Assembly: GCA_017311185.1 (NCBI GenBank)
Contig: JAESUZ010001744.1
Location: forward strand, 65,001 to 129,000
DNA from: Proteles cristata cristata
Taxonomy: Eukaryota > Chordata > Mammalia > Carnivora > Hyaenidae
Direction: 5' to 3'
Length of the DNA: 64,000 bases
How positions within the stretch are numbered: position 1 is the stretch's first letter; the number at the start of each line of letters is the position of its first letter. Made by a program: the position numbers and the translations under genes. Shown one piece after another: positions 1 to 12,291 of this stretch. A model generated the notes under the pieces. The model did not search any database. It saw only the letters and a program-made list of their open reading frames with translations, and was not told the DNA's origin.

Positions 1-2083
1 AAGGTTCAAAGAAGTGAAGGAGACTTTAGTGGGCTCTAGAATAAATGCTCTCAATGGAGTACTGTTAATGCCAACCAATTTTTTTATTATAAAATTTACC
101 AATGAAAACTCAAATTCTGGATATTAGTATGATTTTTAAATATTCACAACTAATTATTGTTTTTAAAAAAGCAAAAACAGTTTGAGCACTAAATGAAACA
201 TAATGGCATGTAAACAATTTTCTGCAGAGTAACATCCCATTCCATTTAAGGAATGAGATGAGAAAATAGAGAGCCGACCGGAGACTGAGAATGTATGAAC
301 AGAGTTCCAAAAGTGCAGTTATTTTAAGGAGCTAACATACTTCCTTATCCACAATCAACTGGTGATAAGCTGTGGAATAATAGATCCTTCTGCTTGGAAA
401 GGGCTTCAAATTTTAAACAACCTCTTCTAATATTATTCATAACTTTGCCTTAAAGTCTTCCATTTCCTACTGTTCATCTTGATCACATGGGACTTATTGT
501 GTTCCCATATGCATGAGTTGTATTGCTAATTGTTCTACTAGTAAATGGAATAGATAGTTCATATTTTTCAGAAATATCTGTCATTTGTGGCTTAACATTT
601 TTTATACTCCCAGTATTATTTCAGGAATATATTCAACCTAATTCTTTTGACTTCAAGATATTTTCTTCTACTTTATTTTCCTTAAATAGCACAGCAATAT
701 ATCCTTACTGGATAGTTTTCTTGATAAGATTTTGCAAATGCTCCAACTAGAAAAGAATGTGGTTGCCAGGATCTGTGTAGTTGGAATGACAGAAGCACAT
801 TTATTTATTTATTTTTTGGATAGAAGTCAAACCCTATATTGACTTGGCTCTAACAAGATTTCTCTAATGCACACTATAAGGTATACTTTCTTGGCAAATA
901 CAAAGTGCTAACTGCTTCCTCAAGGGTTGAGGCATATTCTCCCCAAGCAGAAGGATGAACACGATAATCTAACAAGTACTTTTCCAATCATGACTACTGT
1001 GATCTAAGTCCCATAGACAACTAGAATTTTTTAAGCATTTCATTGAAAAATAATTACACTTAAATTATCTTAAAATATATCCTGTGAAATATACATTTGC
1101 CTTAACATACACCGAAGCATTCTAAGAAATTTCTTCCAGCTGAATTTTGCTTTATCGTAAAGTTTTCAGAAAGAAACTTGGGAAACTCAATGTCCTATGT
1201 ATTTTCAAGAGAATGTCAAATCTGAATTCAAGTTGTGAAAGCTAATATTTTCTCAGGAACAGTATCAATGTATTAGACCCTCAATATTCACATTTTCTCA
1301 TAGCTTATATTATCTCCAAATTATTAATATCACCCTAATCTATAACTTTCCCTGTAAAATTTAATAAAGTAGGATGAAAAGACAAGCCTGTATTGGTTTA
1401 TATTTTAAATTTATACCATATATTATCTGAATCATTGAAATAAATCTCAGTATTTAAAACAAGTCTCTTTTGAATTATGTGTCCAAGAAAAGTACATGAT
1501 TTTGTACAAAATTTTACTATACATGTACTTTATTTATAAATCAACATAGCGAGGTAATCAGCTATTGTTTACCTATCAGTTAAGTAGCCTATTCCTTCAC
1601 ACTTAGGCATATAAAATTTATATACATACTATAGAAAAATTAATATTTATTAGCTCTATGGATTCTCTGGTCTCCTGTAAATGAAAAAGAAAACAAAAAA
1701 GCTAGAGTTGTTGAAACTCCAAATTACAAAGTTTAGAAAACAGAAAGGACAGGTTAGAAATAGTGGAAAAGAAACAGAGGTGATTATTATGTTCATCTTC
1801 TCCCTTCCTAATGGGATAACTTTGTCGTTATCACAAAGTGCATTTCTCTTTAGCCTCTCTCTATATCCAAATGATTCTTCTTTACTTTTTCTTACTGTCT
1901 TTTTGTTTCTTTCTCATTACTTTTTCTTTATTAACCATTAACTGAGGTAAAGCTCACATAAAAAGGTGTATGTATTTAATGTATATAACTTAATGAGTTT
2001 TAAGATAAGTATACACCTGATAAACCAACAGCAAAACCTATGCCATAACATATTCATCCCCTCTAAAAGCTTTCTCCTAACTT
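1..2083. other. AT-rich unassigned intergenic DNA
   Basis: I see no recognisable gene or repeat family here. Open frames are short, lack any domain-like pattern and sit in AT-rich sequence, as expected by chance. It may contain repeats too old to recognise by eye. Confidence 0.6.
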
Positions 2084-2139
2084 TTATTATTATTATTATT
2101 ATTATTATTATATTATTATTATTATTATTATTATTATTA
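2084..2139. repeat. (TTA)n microsatellite
   Basis: About 18 TTA units with a single one-base interruption near 2111. Both strands give short homopolymeric Ile/Asn-rich open frames here, which are artefacts of the repeat. Confidence 0.95.
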
Positions 2140-2399
2140 GTGTATGTGTGGTGTAAGAACACTTAACATAAGACCTACCCCATTAGCAAATCAGGGAGTT
2201 CTAAATTAAAGAGTATAAAGTTTCATTTATAAAAGATGAATACATCCTAGATGAATACTGTATAGTATAATGTGTATAGTTTACAATACTGCATTATATA
2301 TTCATTATATTTTTTAATGTTTAATTCATCCTAATCTTGGGGAAATAAAGTATGTGTCAGGTAAAATGTAGAAAGGAAATAGAACAAAGGAGAGTTAAC

Positions 2400-2485
2400 T
2401 AACTTTGAGTGCCTCTTATGTGCACTTATTATGATAAGCAATTTACTGGCATCCTTTTCAGTATCACACTAAGCCTAAATACTTC
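2400..2485 (-). mobile_element. Possible MIR fragment, antisense
   Basis: The stretch TTTGAGTGCCTCTTATGTGC followed by a degraded version of the 'ctaagcactttacat' and 'tatctcattt' motifs resembles the reverse complement of the MIR 3' half. Divergence is high, so this is a weak call. Confidence 0.4.
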
Positions 2486-2689
2486 AATCTATCCCACATT
2501 TTTCTTCTTTATCACTCTCCGCATGTAATCTATCACTAGGCTTAAATATTTCTCATGTATTTTTTAAATATCTCAGTTATGAAATCATTCTATCCATCCT
2601 GTCAAGTTTAGGTCACTATCATTTTTCACTAATAAATTTTTAATTAATCTCCAAAATAGACTTTTATCTCTTTTTATTTGTTATATTTA

Positions 2690-3030
2690 TTAAAACAGTA
2701 TCAAAGTTGCATGCTTGTCATGGCATTTCAGCAGCTTAAAATCCTGCGCTGACTCTTACGCAAAACCCTTATATTTCCAAATATGTGTCAAATTCCCAAA
2801 TGATTTGTTCCTGCCTGCCCTTCCAGATTTACTCAGTGTCATTTTTTTAACTTGGTATCTAGAATTACTCAGCTCCTCAAATATTCAAAACTCCACCAGC
2901 CTGTAGGGCATGCGTCTCATCTGGATGGAATGCCTACCCTTCCAGAATTCCATAATATATAAGTTATCCCTTAGGTCTTTATCTTTTATGGAAAGGTTTC
3001 TACCTAGATTCCATTTGGTTTTCCAGCCTA
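2690..3030 (+). mobile_element. L2 LINE fragment
   Basis: Several L2 3'-end landmarks occur in the right order: GCTTAAAATCCTGC, then TTCCTGCCTGCCCTTCCAG, then TGGATGGAATGCCTACCC, then CTTAGGTCTTTATC before a decayed 'aggtttctacctagattcc'-type block. The copy is highly diverged and has no open frame, as expected of this ancient mammalian family. Confidence 0.65.
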
Positions 3031-3165
3031 CACTTTGTAAGAACTTAACATTTCTTTCTAACAATTAATTAAATGTATGTTTAATTGCATTATCTGTATA
3101 TTTCCAGTCTGAAAAATCCATCAATCTCTAAGTGTTTACAGTGTTTAAAATATAGTATAGTTGAT

Positions 3166-3379
3166 GGGGGACCTGGGCAGCTCCGTCAGGTGAGTGTCTA
3201 TCTCTTGGTTTCAACTCACGTCATGATCTCATGGTTCATCAGTGTGAGTTCAAGCCCCTGTGAGGTTCTGGGTTGACAGTGTGGAGCCTGCTTGGGATTC
3301 TCTCTTTCTCCCTCTCTCTTTGCCCTTCCCTTGCTTGTGCTCTCTCTCTTTCAAAATAAATAAGTAAACTTAAAAAAAT
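3166..3379 (+). mobile_element. CAN-SINE (older copy)
   Basis: tRNA-derived carnivore SINE. From left to right it has a tRNA-like head (GGGACCTGGGCAGCTCCGTC), a B-box-like GTGAGTTCAAGCCCC, a CT-rich region and an AAATAAATAAGTAAA tail. It is clearly more diverged than the copy 250 bp downstream, and no clear target-site duplication is visible. Confidence 0.85.
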
Positions 3380-3629
3380 AACATATATTAGAGTTGGCAA
3401 ATATTTTATAATGAATGAATGAATAAAATATGAAATAGACATATATGAATCATTTGATTTATATTTTGGGATATGAAATTTATAAGTTATCTCTCTAAAT
3501 ATTACTCACAAGGGTAGGAAAGATGTTTGACCTATTTTATAGTGCTTATGTGTTCCTCAACTAATATCACTATGTTAAAGATAACTTATGAGATGAATTA
3601 TGAGTCAATTTTAAAATTGTTTTGGTGCA

Positions 3630-3851
3630 GGGGTGCCTGGGTGGCTTAGTCGGTTAAGCGTCCGACTTTCGCTTAGGTCATGATCTCGCGGTTCGTGGGT
3701 TTGAGCCCGCGTCGGGCTCTGTGCTGACTGCCAGCTCAGAGCCTGGAGCCTCTTTCGGTCTGTGACTCCCTCTCTCTCTGACCCTCCCCTGCTCGCACTG
3801 CCTCTCTCTCTCCTAGAAATAAATAAAACATAAAAAAAAATTAAAATAAAA
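3630..3851 (+). mobile_element. CAN-SINE, young subfamily, with 18-bp TSD
   Basis: Full-length copy flanked by a perfect 18-bp direct repeat, TAAAATTGTTTTGGTGCA, at 3612-3629 and 3852-3869. It carries the young-subfamily signature: GACTGCCAGCTCAGAGCC, 'tctgtgactccctc' and a CTCCTAGAAATAAATAAAAC tail. Both the head (GTGCCTGGGTGGCTTAGTCG) and the B-box region (GGGTTTGAGCCCGC) are well preserved. Confidence 0.97.
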
Positions 3852-4344
3852 TAAAATTGTTTTGGTGCAAGTAGAATACATCTAATAGAAGGAATTTAAA
3901 TTTAAATTTATTTTTTTTTAACTATAGACACATCCAAATGGAACAAGTGGACTTTTTCATATCGCCAAAGAAATAACAATACTGTGAGTAAGTACATATC
4001 ATGATCAAACCATTGTTTCTATTTATCTTTTGACTTAAACATCAAAATGTATATTTTCAAGTATTTGGAGGTTTATTAAAAGTGGAACAAATCTTCAAGG
4101 TGTTAATGAATACCTTGATCTTTTTAATTATAATATAGAGCGACTTGGTTTAATTCACTAACAAAACACCACAATTAAATTTAAAAACATTTTAATAGTC
4201 CATTTATTATTTATCCCTCTATCTTTTCTATTTTTCACAAGTCCCTTCTGCCCATTTTTCCTGCTTTTATTTACCAGCTCAGGGTCATGGGAGTTTATCA
4301 GAATATTTCTCCAGGTCTTTTCACCATAGTGTAGATAAAGAAAT

Positions 4345-4540
4345 AGTGCTGTGTTATGGAAAATAGTGTGGCTTCTGGAATTAAGATACCTGGATTTCAA
4401 TCTGAATCTATCACTGACTAACTATAGAAATATTTCCCAAGCATTGAGAACATGGAACAGTTAATTTGATGACATTTGGCTCAGGGTACAAATGCTTTTA
4501 TAAGGTTAATACCGTTCCTAAAAGCCCTAAATAAATATAA
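4345..4540 (+). mobile_element. Possible MIR fragment
   Basis: The run around 4388-4440 (ATACCTGGATTTCAATCTG, then ATCACTGACTAACTATAG) resembles the MIR core 'cctgggttcgaatcc...ctgccacttactagctg'. A loose 'aaatgctt...aataaat' end follows. The match is by eye and weak. Confidence 0.42.
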
Positions 4541-4708
4541 GTAACCTGCCAACCTCAACTTTCACCAACATTTCTAAGGGAAAATAGCCAATGATCTTAT
4601 GTTACCTCAATATTTCATAGACATGCTGCTTACAGATTCATTATTATAATCAAATTTCTTTAAGGAATTTTATTAAACATAGACTATTGTACACACAGGC
4701 TCACAGAC

Positions 4709-4840
4709 ACACAGACGCAGATATCCTACAATACAGTAAAGAGAAAATTTGTGCTATGTCAACATGCTGACTGAAACAGACACACACATACCACAATACA
4801 ATAAAGAGAGAACTTGTGCTATGCCAATATGCTGATTGAA
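4709..4840. repeat. Two-copy imperfect tandem duplication (~66 bp unit)
   Basis: Unit 1 (about 4709-4775) and unit 2 (4776-4840) share ACAATACAGTAAAGAGA / ACAATACAATAAAGAGA, then TTGTGCTATGTCAACATGCT / TTGTGCTATGCCAATATGCT, and both end in CTGA(C/T)TGAA. Each unit starts in a CA-rich stretch, so slippage or unequal exchange at the CA tract is a likely origin. Confidence 0.85.
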
Positions 4841-5243
4841 GTATTTGGGGCAATTTTTACAAAATGTTTATATTTATAATTTTTCCTAAATGTATTTTTT
4901 TTAATTTATGCATCTTAGATTTTTAACTGGTAGGGAGTAAGTTTATGATTTCATTGTTTATAGGTACTTTTTATTATAAATTTATGGATAACTAATATGA
5001 ATTATAAAATAGAAACACTGGACTGTAATAGCAATACTTGCTTTACTGAATCAATACTCTGAATACACTTCTATTTATTTTTAATTCATTTTTATTATAA
5101 TGCACTGTTGATATTAAATAATTTCATCTTAAATAATCCTATTTCAGGGATAACTAAATAATATAAATTATTGTTCTTATTAAGCAATAATAATTAAATA
5201 AAATACTTGGAAACTACATAGTTAATATAATATATGAAATATA

Positions 5244-5472
5244 GGGGCACCCGGGTGGCTTAGTCGGTTAAGCGTCCGACTTCCGCTCAGGTCATGATCT
5301 CGCGGTTCGTGGGTTCGAGCCCCGCATCAGGCTCTGTGCTGACTGCCAGCTCAGAGCCTGGAGCCTGTTTCAGTCTGTGACACCCCCTCTCTCTCTGACC
5401 CTCCCCTGCTCACGCCGTCTCTCTCTCTCTCTCTCTCCTATAAATAAATAAAACATTAAAAAAATTTTTTTA
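5244..5472 (+). mobile_element. CAN-SINE, young subfamily, with 20-bp TSD
   Basis: Flanked by a perfect 20-bp repeat, AATATAATATATGAAATATA, at 5224-5243 and 5473-5492. The tRNA-like head, B-box (GGTTCGAGCCCCG) and long CT tract are intact. The tail is CTATAAATAAATAAAACATT plus A-rich sequence. It belongs to the same subfamily as the copy at 3630. Confidence 0.97.
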
Positions 5473-5492
5473 AATATAATATATGAAATATA

Positions 5493-7203
5493 TAAATAAT
5501 TATGGAGCAAAAAAGAATTTCATTAAATATTTTCTTATAAAATTTGAGCTAGTAATACATAGTCAAAAATGACCTACCATTGTTTAGGTGGCTTAAATAT
5601 ATTGTTCTTGATATAAATCCTAATGTAGAAAATTTATAATGAATTTTGTGGCTATATATGTGTTCTCCCACTTGTACCTATGGCACAAAATTTTGTCAAT
5701 GGTATGATGACAGTCTAGAATAAGAGGAATACATTAGCTAGTATGCCACAGTCAAGGTCACTCTAGGTTCAGTTTAGAGAAACATTCAATATAGGTGTAT
5801 GTTAACTCTGGCTTAACATTAGTCAGAAATGATTAAGAGGGTAAGGTCCAAGTAAGATAGGAGTACTTTGATTGTTAAAGAAAGTAACTCTTATAGCATG
5901 AAAGGTAAAAAACATGTTGTAAAGCCTTTATCCTAAGAGCTGCATTGCCATACAGGTGCTCTTCCATTTCTCCAACAATGTTGTTGTAAAAGGGCTTTAG
6001 AATTATTATATCAAAAATAATTAGAATTCTACTGGAGTACAGGTAAAGAAAACCTTTCTAAAATTTAGCAGTACAATTGGCTCCCTTTAAGAAAACAATG
6101 AGATTAAAAAAATGAGGAGTTATAGAAGGCTTTATTGCAATTGAGTCTATTTTCCTATATGCTTCACCTGTTGATCCTTATTCTTTACTTATTATCTCTG
6201 ACAATAAAGAGAATTAGTACCATCACTCGTCCACATAACAGACCTTTACATATTTTAAGGCAATTCTTTGGTATCTCATTATTCTCAGCTAAATTAAGGA
6301 TATATGCATATTCCCATCCTAAAGACCTCTTGATCTCTTGGATAAGAAAGAGGCACAGTATAGAATCTGATAACTCCAAGTGTCTGGCAGATAAAAGGAA
6401 GTTTTTATCATCTTCACCAGTATTCCAACACTGTGGTACTCACACTTTTCTCAGGAAGATAAAGCTCAGACTGAGTCTGTTAGAATGAAATTGAGGTTTC
6501 CCAAGTCACATGCAATTCTAGACCAATGTATCCTGTGTGATAAATAATCAGCTGCTGACTTGAGTCACTTTAAACTAATATTCTAAATGCCTTCTCTCTG
6601 GAATGGCTTAGAATCATGTGTCCAACTCATTTTGCCTTCTCAGAATCTTGCACATTTCATGGAAAATTTGGATATTTCACAATGGAAGTCTGGTAAAATT
6701 ATTCTCCACCCAAACCAAACAGTGGCAGCTTCACAAGAAGAGTTTATTATTCTTTCTGGGGCAGCATTCTTTTAGAAGAAAACTCCTTTAAGTCTATTGC
6801 ACTGTTATGGCAAAATCAACCACAAACATTAAAATACAACATAGTCCTCTCCTCTTGTGCCTTATTTTACCTTGAATTGGTTCCTTGGAAATGAAAGCTC
6901 TCTCAAATTGATTAATTTTGTTAATTCACTTGCTCCCCCCAAATCTTCTAGTTTTCTTTAAATAAGGTATTCAACATCCTTTCATAGAATTAGACCATAT
7001 TCTCCAAGGGCTGCTGTGAGACACCTAAAACATTATTCAAAATATGTCCTTATTCCAACATTCATGGCTTACCAGCATATTCTTTTCACTGATACTTAAG
7101 TAAAGTTGGAAGTTAAAAAGTGTTTTTTTTACAAATCATAATATACTGCATTCCCTTTCAATATTCTGTGATCCAGCTAAACACTATAAAACATTATATC
7201 ATT
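5493..7203. other. Unassigned intergenic DNA
   Basis: No repeat family recognised. The longest open frame here, at 6135-6488 (117 codons), has no recognisable motif and its hydrophobic start is just T-rich sequence, so I do not call it a gene. Confidence 0.55.
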
Positions 7204-7219
7204 AAGATACCAGCTTCCT

Positions 7220-7427
7220 GACGCGCCTGGGTGGCTCAGTCGGTTGAGTGTCCGACTTCGGCACAGGTCATGATCTCACAGTTCGTGGGTTTAAGCCCCA
7301 CGTTGGGCTCTGTGCTGACAGCCAGTTTAGAGCCTGCTTCAGATTCTGTGTCTCCCTCTGTCTCTGACCCTCCCATGTTCACACTGTCTTTATCTCTATT
7401 TCAAAAATAAATAAAACATTTAAAAAA
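7220..7427 (+). mobile_element. CAN-SINE with 16-bp TSD
   Basis: Flanked by perfect AAGATACCAGCTTCCT at 7204-7219 and 7428-7443. It lacks the young-subfamily deletion (it keeps TTCAGATTCTGTGTCTCCC) and ends in TTTCAAAAATAAATAAAAC. It is therefore an intermediate-age subfamily member that still has a perfect duplication. Confidence 0.96.
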
Positions 7428-8385
7428 AAGATACCAGCTTCCTACTTTCATGCAGGTATTAAAAAACTGAATTTTATATTTTTATAGCCATGGTACTTGG
7501 GTATGTTTTACCCCTATGTCTAAAAGTGAGACATAAATTGAATTTCAACTGAACCAAATTTGTGAAGTCAACGCTTCTGTATCAGAATATACATCAAGAT
7601 GTGAATTAAACATATAGTTTAATTTGTTTCAGGAAAAGTACTACCATTCTTGTTTTGTCTATCACTGCATATCCTCCTCAGGGATTGACTGAATACCCAT
7701 GTAGGCTTTTGGAAATTGTGAACTAACAGCTTTTAAAATTCTGAATGAATACATTCTGTGATATGAAAACAATTTATCATACAAACACAGTCTCTCAACA
7801 CCATCAGTATTATTTAAAACATTAAGTAGTCTCATAATCTTTACATGTTCAAATTAATGGATATTTTAATAATAATATTTCTCAACCTTCAAAGAGTGTT
7901 GATATTTCTTACTTTGAAGTCTATTGAAAATTTAAAATATGTAAAGCATTTTAAAAAGTGGCTTGAAACATAATAAGCATTATATGAGTGTTTGCTATGA
8001 TAAATACTGAATAAGTATAGGAATATAAATTTAAAATAATTTTAATGTGATGCTAATTTCCATTCTATTGTGAAAATTTATCATGAGGAATCAATGTATT
8101 TTATCCTTGATTCTACAAAAATAGACAGATTTTGAATTCATGTGTATTTAAGTCATTTTTTATAAATGAGTATACTATACCATAAAACATGTGGGTTTAA
8201 TTATTTTGATATTTGGGAACAGATTCATCTTTGGGCAGAAATAAGAAAGAATCTACATGATAAAATATATCTCTTTAAGATCATAAATTGATGTGATGAA
8301 AATATATGCATTTTGAAAGTAAAATGTATGCTTTTAGACTTACTCTAAAAAAAGAGTTAGTCTCAGTGTAATAGTTCTATAAACT

Positions 8386-8453
8386 AAAAGAAGGAGAAAG
8401 GGAAAGATAAGAAAAGATGAGAAAAGAAAGACAAGAAAAGAAAGAAAAGAGAA
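8386..8453. repeat. GA-rich polypurine tract
   Basis: Near-continuous purine run built from GAAAA/AGAAAG-like units with only a few interrupting pyrimidines. Such mirror-like purine tracts can be polymorphic; no flanking SINE head is present, so it is not obviously a SINE tail. Confidence 0.75.
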
Positions 8454-8803
8454 ATATATATTCTCAGAGCTGACTGAAATTGTTGACAGCACTTTACACA
8501 GGTTCTTATGCAAGCCTGGATTCATGGTAAAACAATAAAGTGGGATCAAAAACTCATGGGTAGTTTCCAAGTGAAGTTTGTATTGTTTTCTGCTATTCCC
8601 TGGTATAGATTTCCTAAGCTCCACCTGATGAATTAGAGGGATACACATGACTTTCCGTGCTGTGTATATATATTGTAATCAAAATCAACATGCTGCTTAA
8701 AATAATATAGGTGATGAACAGTTTCAGAGTATTTGTTCATTTTGGGGTATACAGATACATAATTTATTATACATAAATTATATAATTTATTACATATATG
8801 CCC

Positions 8804-8807
<4 letters not shown>

Positions 8808-8848
<41 letters not shown>
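8808..8848. repeat. (AT)n microsatellite
   Basis: Uninterrupted alternating AT for about 41 bp, probably length-polymorphic. Confidence 0.95.
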
Positions 8849-8853
<5 letters not shown>

Positions 8854-9254
8854 CGGTCTTAATTCTTGTGGCTTTTTAGACAGATTCCTAAAAGTTTTAA
8901 ACCAGAGATATCACAGAAAAATTACCATAAATTTCTGTTAATTATAAGAGAATCACTACTGTACTATTTCATAATTATTTTCATTTGAAAAAGTATTACA
9001 ACTAAGGTTTGCTTGTGTGATATGTAAGATATTAATTCTCCAAGGAATAAAAACTGATCTAAATAGCTGTTAGTTTTAATCTTCTTTCATGGATACTTGA
9101 TGAATTAAAAAAATAGTGAATAATATAAGATTCATAGAAATAGGAAGAGATTTAGGTTTCTATAATTCATATGTAACTAATATATACCTTCAAAATATAT
9201 CTACTATAATTTGTCCTTAGACATACCTAGAAGGAAATTCAAATAGCTACTTAA

Positions 9255-10328
9255 GAACAAAAAACACATGAGCCAACTTAAAAATGGTCAAAGAATTGAG
9301 TAGATACTTCTCCAAACACGATACACAAATGACCAAGAATCATATGGAAAGATGTTTACTATCACTAATAAAGGGAGAGGTGCAGTTTATTTTTTGTGTA
9401 TTTCTAGGCGAGAGAGAGAGACAGCGTGAGCAGGGAAACATCAGAGAGAGGGAGACACAGACTCTGAAACAGGCTCCAGGCCCTGAGCTGGCAGTCAGTA
9501 CAGAGCCCGATGCGGGGTCAAACCCACGAACTGTGAGATCATGACCTAAGCGAAAGTTGGACGCTTAGCCGACTAAGCCACCCAGGCGCCCCGAGAGTGG
9601 TGCAGTTTAAAAGCATAATGAATATCACCTTACACCCATTAGGATGGCTACTATTAAAAATAATAATAAATTAAAAAAAAAAAGAAAATAGCAAGTGTTG
9701 GTAAAGATGTGGAGAAATCAGAACTATTGAACACTATTGGTCCTAATATAGTACCTATGAAAAACAATAATAAATTGTTTCCCTTAAAAAAAAATTGTTA
9801 TGCAATACAGCAATTCCGATTCTTGGTATATATACAAAAGAGCTGAAAGCAGTATTTTGAAGAGACATCTGTGTACTCATGTTCATAAGCTGCACAACTA
9901 CAGTAGCCAAGATAAGAAAACAGCCCAAATGTCCATTGATTGATGAATGGATAAACAAAATGTGGCATTTCCATACCATGGAAACTTTATAAAGAAAAGA
10001 AATCCTGTCATATGCTATAGCATGTATGAACTTCAAGGACATTCTGCTAAGGTAAATAAACAAATAACAAAAGAACAAATATTGAAAGATTATACTTACA
10101 TTTCATGTAGTTAAGTTCACAGAAATACAAATAATGGTGGTCACCAAGGGCTGGGGAAAGGAGACACTAGGGAGCTGTTCAACAGGTATGCAGCTTTAGT
10201 TTTCCAAGATGAAGTTCTAGAGATTGCACAACAATGTTAACATACATAATAATAATGAAATGTACATTTAAAAATGTTAAAAAGGCTAATTTTGTTATGT
10301 ATTTTTTTTACCCCACTTAAAAAAAAGA
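9255..10328 (+). mobile_element. L1 LINE 3' end (ORF2 C-terminus and 3' UTR)
   Basis: Decayed ORF2 3' part: AAAAATGGTCAAAGAATTGA, TACTTCTCCAAACACGATAC, CAAATGTCCATTGATTGATG and GAATGGATAAACAAAATGTG occur in canonical order. A 3' UTR ending near 'aatgtacatttaaaaatg' plus an A/T-rich end follows. Frames are broken throughout. A SINE sits inside it, so the L1 is the older of the two. Confidence 0.9.
9390..9592 (-). mobile_element. CAN-SINE nested in L1
   Basis: Reverse-strand SINE with head complement AAGCCACCCAGGCGCCCC at its right edge. Flanking repeats are GAGAGGTGCAGTTTA (9375-9389) and GAGAGTGGTGCAGTTTA (9593-9609), which differ by a 2-base indel. It interrupts the L1 at 9255-10328. Confidence 0.93.
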
Positions 10329-11123
10329 TTAAGCACTTCTTAGAATAATTTATAAAAATGTTTGTTAAGAAACAGTCACTAAAAAGTAAGAACTTTGCCT
10401 TCTCTCCTTTATGCCTTCAAATACTGATGTTTTTCTTGTTTTCTGTTACTAGAAAGATCTATAGTACCATTGACTGGGCAACTCTAGCTCTTTTACTAAT
10501 ACTGTTTGCATGGAATTTATTTTTTCCATCCTTGTATATTCATCCCATTTGTGTTTTTTGGATCTAAGTTTTGTCTTTTATAGACAATATATAGGAGGTT
10601 CTTGTCTTTGTATTCAGTCTGACAATCTCTGACTTTTGTATGGAATGTTTAGATCATCTACTTTTGACTAAAATTTGACCATTAGCTGGATTTACATTTT
10701 CTACTCTGTAGTTTGTTTTCTGTGTCTCTTTGTCTTGGTCCTCTGCCCCTCATTTACTGCTCTCTTTTTTGTTAAATTAATATTTTTATTGTACTGCGGC
10801 TGATTGTTATATTTTAAGTAACTTTCTTATGAGACTGCTCTAGGGATTACAATATTTATCTTCTCAGTCTACTTCAGATTAAAATGAATTTATTTCTGAT
10901 AAATATAAATACTTTACTCCATCATAGCTCTATTCCCTCCTCCCTCTATTGTGCTCATCACTTACATTATATTCATTCAAGTTATAAACTTAAGTATAGG
11001 GTGTTACAGTAATTGTTTTTTTTAATCTTAAAGGAATAAGAGGAAAATTGAGAAAATTGTTTATAGTAATTTTATATTTACCTATATATTTACCATTCCT
11101 AATATTTTCCATTGCTTATTTTA

Positions 11124-11338
11124 TTTTTCTTAATGTTTTATTTATTTCTGAGAGACAGAAAGAGAGACATTGTGAGCAGGGCAGTTTCAGATAGAGGAGA
11201 CACAGACTCTGAAGCAGGCTCCAGGCTCTGAGCTAGCTGTCATCACAGAGGCCGACGCGGGACTGGAACCCATGAGCTGTGAGATTATGACCTAAACCGA
11301 AGTCGGCCGCTCAACCAACTGAGTCATCCAGGTGCCCC
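11124..11338 (-). mobile_element. CAN-SINE with 16-bp TSD, nested in L1M
   Basis: Perfect TCCATTGCTTATTTTA at 11108-11123 and 11339-11354. Tail on the left (TAATGTTTTATTTATTTCTG), head complement on the right (TGAGTCATCCAGGTGCCCC). Confidence 0.96.
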
Positions 11339-11412
11339 TCCATTGCTTATTTTAAAGATTCATGCTGTCATTTGTTGATATTTCCTGACAACCCAAATGA
11401 TTCCATTAGTAT

Positions 11413-11591
11413 ATTTTTAATGTTTATTTATTTTGAGAGAGAGCAAACAACAGAGAGAAAGAGATAATCCGAAGTAGGCTGCATTCTGGCTCAGCCCGCT
11501 GAGAGGTTCTATCGTTAAGCACGTGAGATCATGACCTGAGCCAAAATCGGGGAGTCAGGTGCTTAACTGGCTGAGCCGCCCAGGCACCCCT
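11413..11591 (-). mobile_element. CAN-SINE, older and internally shortened
   Basis: Tail complement TTAATGTTTATTTATTTTGA at left, head complement GGCTGAGCCGCCCAGGCACC at right. The middle is diverged (ATTCTGGCTCAGCCCGCTGA). Probable 10-bp duplication CCATTAGTAT / CCTTTAGTAT at 11403-11412 and 11592-11601, with one mismatch. Confidence 0.88.
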
Positions 11592-12053
11592 CCTTTAGTA
11601 TCTTGTAAGTCTGCTAGCAACAAATAGTCTTCCTATCTGTTTATTTTGGAAGATCTTTATTTCACCTTAACATTTGAAGAAAAGTTTTTCTGGATATTGA
11701 ATTCTTGCTTGACAGCTTATTTCCTTCAGCAGTTTAAAAAAAGTCATGCCTCTGCCTTTGTCCCCCCTGTTGCATTAAGAAGCCAATCGTTAAGTACATT
11801 GATGCACACTCATTGAGTTGATTCTTTTGGCTTTCAAGATTTTCTTTTTCTTCAGGTTTTTAGGAGTCATTTCTTTGTATGTTTAGTTTAGTAATCAGCC
11901 AATGTTTAACATGTTTCCCTCAAACTTCTTAAGCCAGTAAATTTTTCATTCTCTGCTAATTTTTCTGCTAATTTTAGATCTCAGCTAATTTATAGTGCAA
12001 AGTTAAATCTTCTCACAAATCTCTGGTTTGCATTTTACACTGGGCCCTTTTGT

Positions 12054-12291
12054 TTTTTTTTTTGTTTTTTTTTTTAATTTTTTTTTTTTAATGTTTTATT
12101 TATTTCTAGGAGAGAGAGACAGCGTGAGCAGGGGAGGGTCAGAGAGAGAGGGAGTCACAGACTGAAACAGGCTCCAGGCTCTGAGCTGGCAGTCAGCACA
12201 GAGCCCGACACGGGACTCGAACCCACGAACCGCGAGACCATGACCTAAGCGAAAGTCGGACGCTTAACCGACTAAGCCACCCAGGCGCCCC
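12054..12291 (-). mobile_element. CAN-SINE, young subfamily, with 18-bp TSD
   Basis: Perfect TACACTGGGCCCTTTTGT at 12036-12053 and 12292-12309. Contains the young signature on the reverse strand (GAGTCACAGACTGAAACAGG and GAGCTGGCAGTCAGCACAG). The tail is long and T-rich on this strand. Confidence 0.97.

Larger units (their letters stand above)
3870..5223. other. AT-rich unassigned intergenic DNA
   Basis: No gene is visible. The block contains a possible MIR (4345-4540) and a local tandem duplication (4709-4840); the rest is not assigned. Confidence 0.6.
7444..9254. other. AT-rich unassigned intergenic DNA
   Basis: No gene or clear repeat is seen apart from a purine tract (8386-8453) and an AT microsatellite (8808-8848). 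Confidence 0.6.
10440..12035 (-). mobile_element. Old L1M-type LINE, antisense
   Basis: Antisense landmarks run left to right: AATCTCTGACTTTTGTATGG, then GACTGCTCTAGGGATTACAA, then AAGTCTGCTAGCAACAAATA, then GGATATTGAATTCTTGCTTG. They match by eye an internal or 5' part of ancient L1M elements. The copy is diverged and is interrupted by two SINEs; a third inserted at its right edge. Confidence 0.72.

Noticed and set aside
3630..3720. tRNA-like sequence at SINE heads
   Set aside because: The heads resemble a tRNA gene with A and B boxes but are joined to the CAN-SINE body, lack a proper 3' half and recur about 28 times, so they are SINE heads, not tRNA genes.
6135..6488. 117-codon plus-strand open frame
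   Set aside because: No recognisable domain, no repeat or gene context, T-rich hydrophobic N-terminus; compatible with chance in AT-rich DNA.
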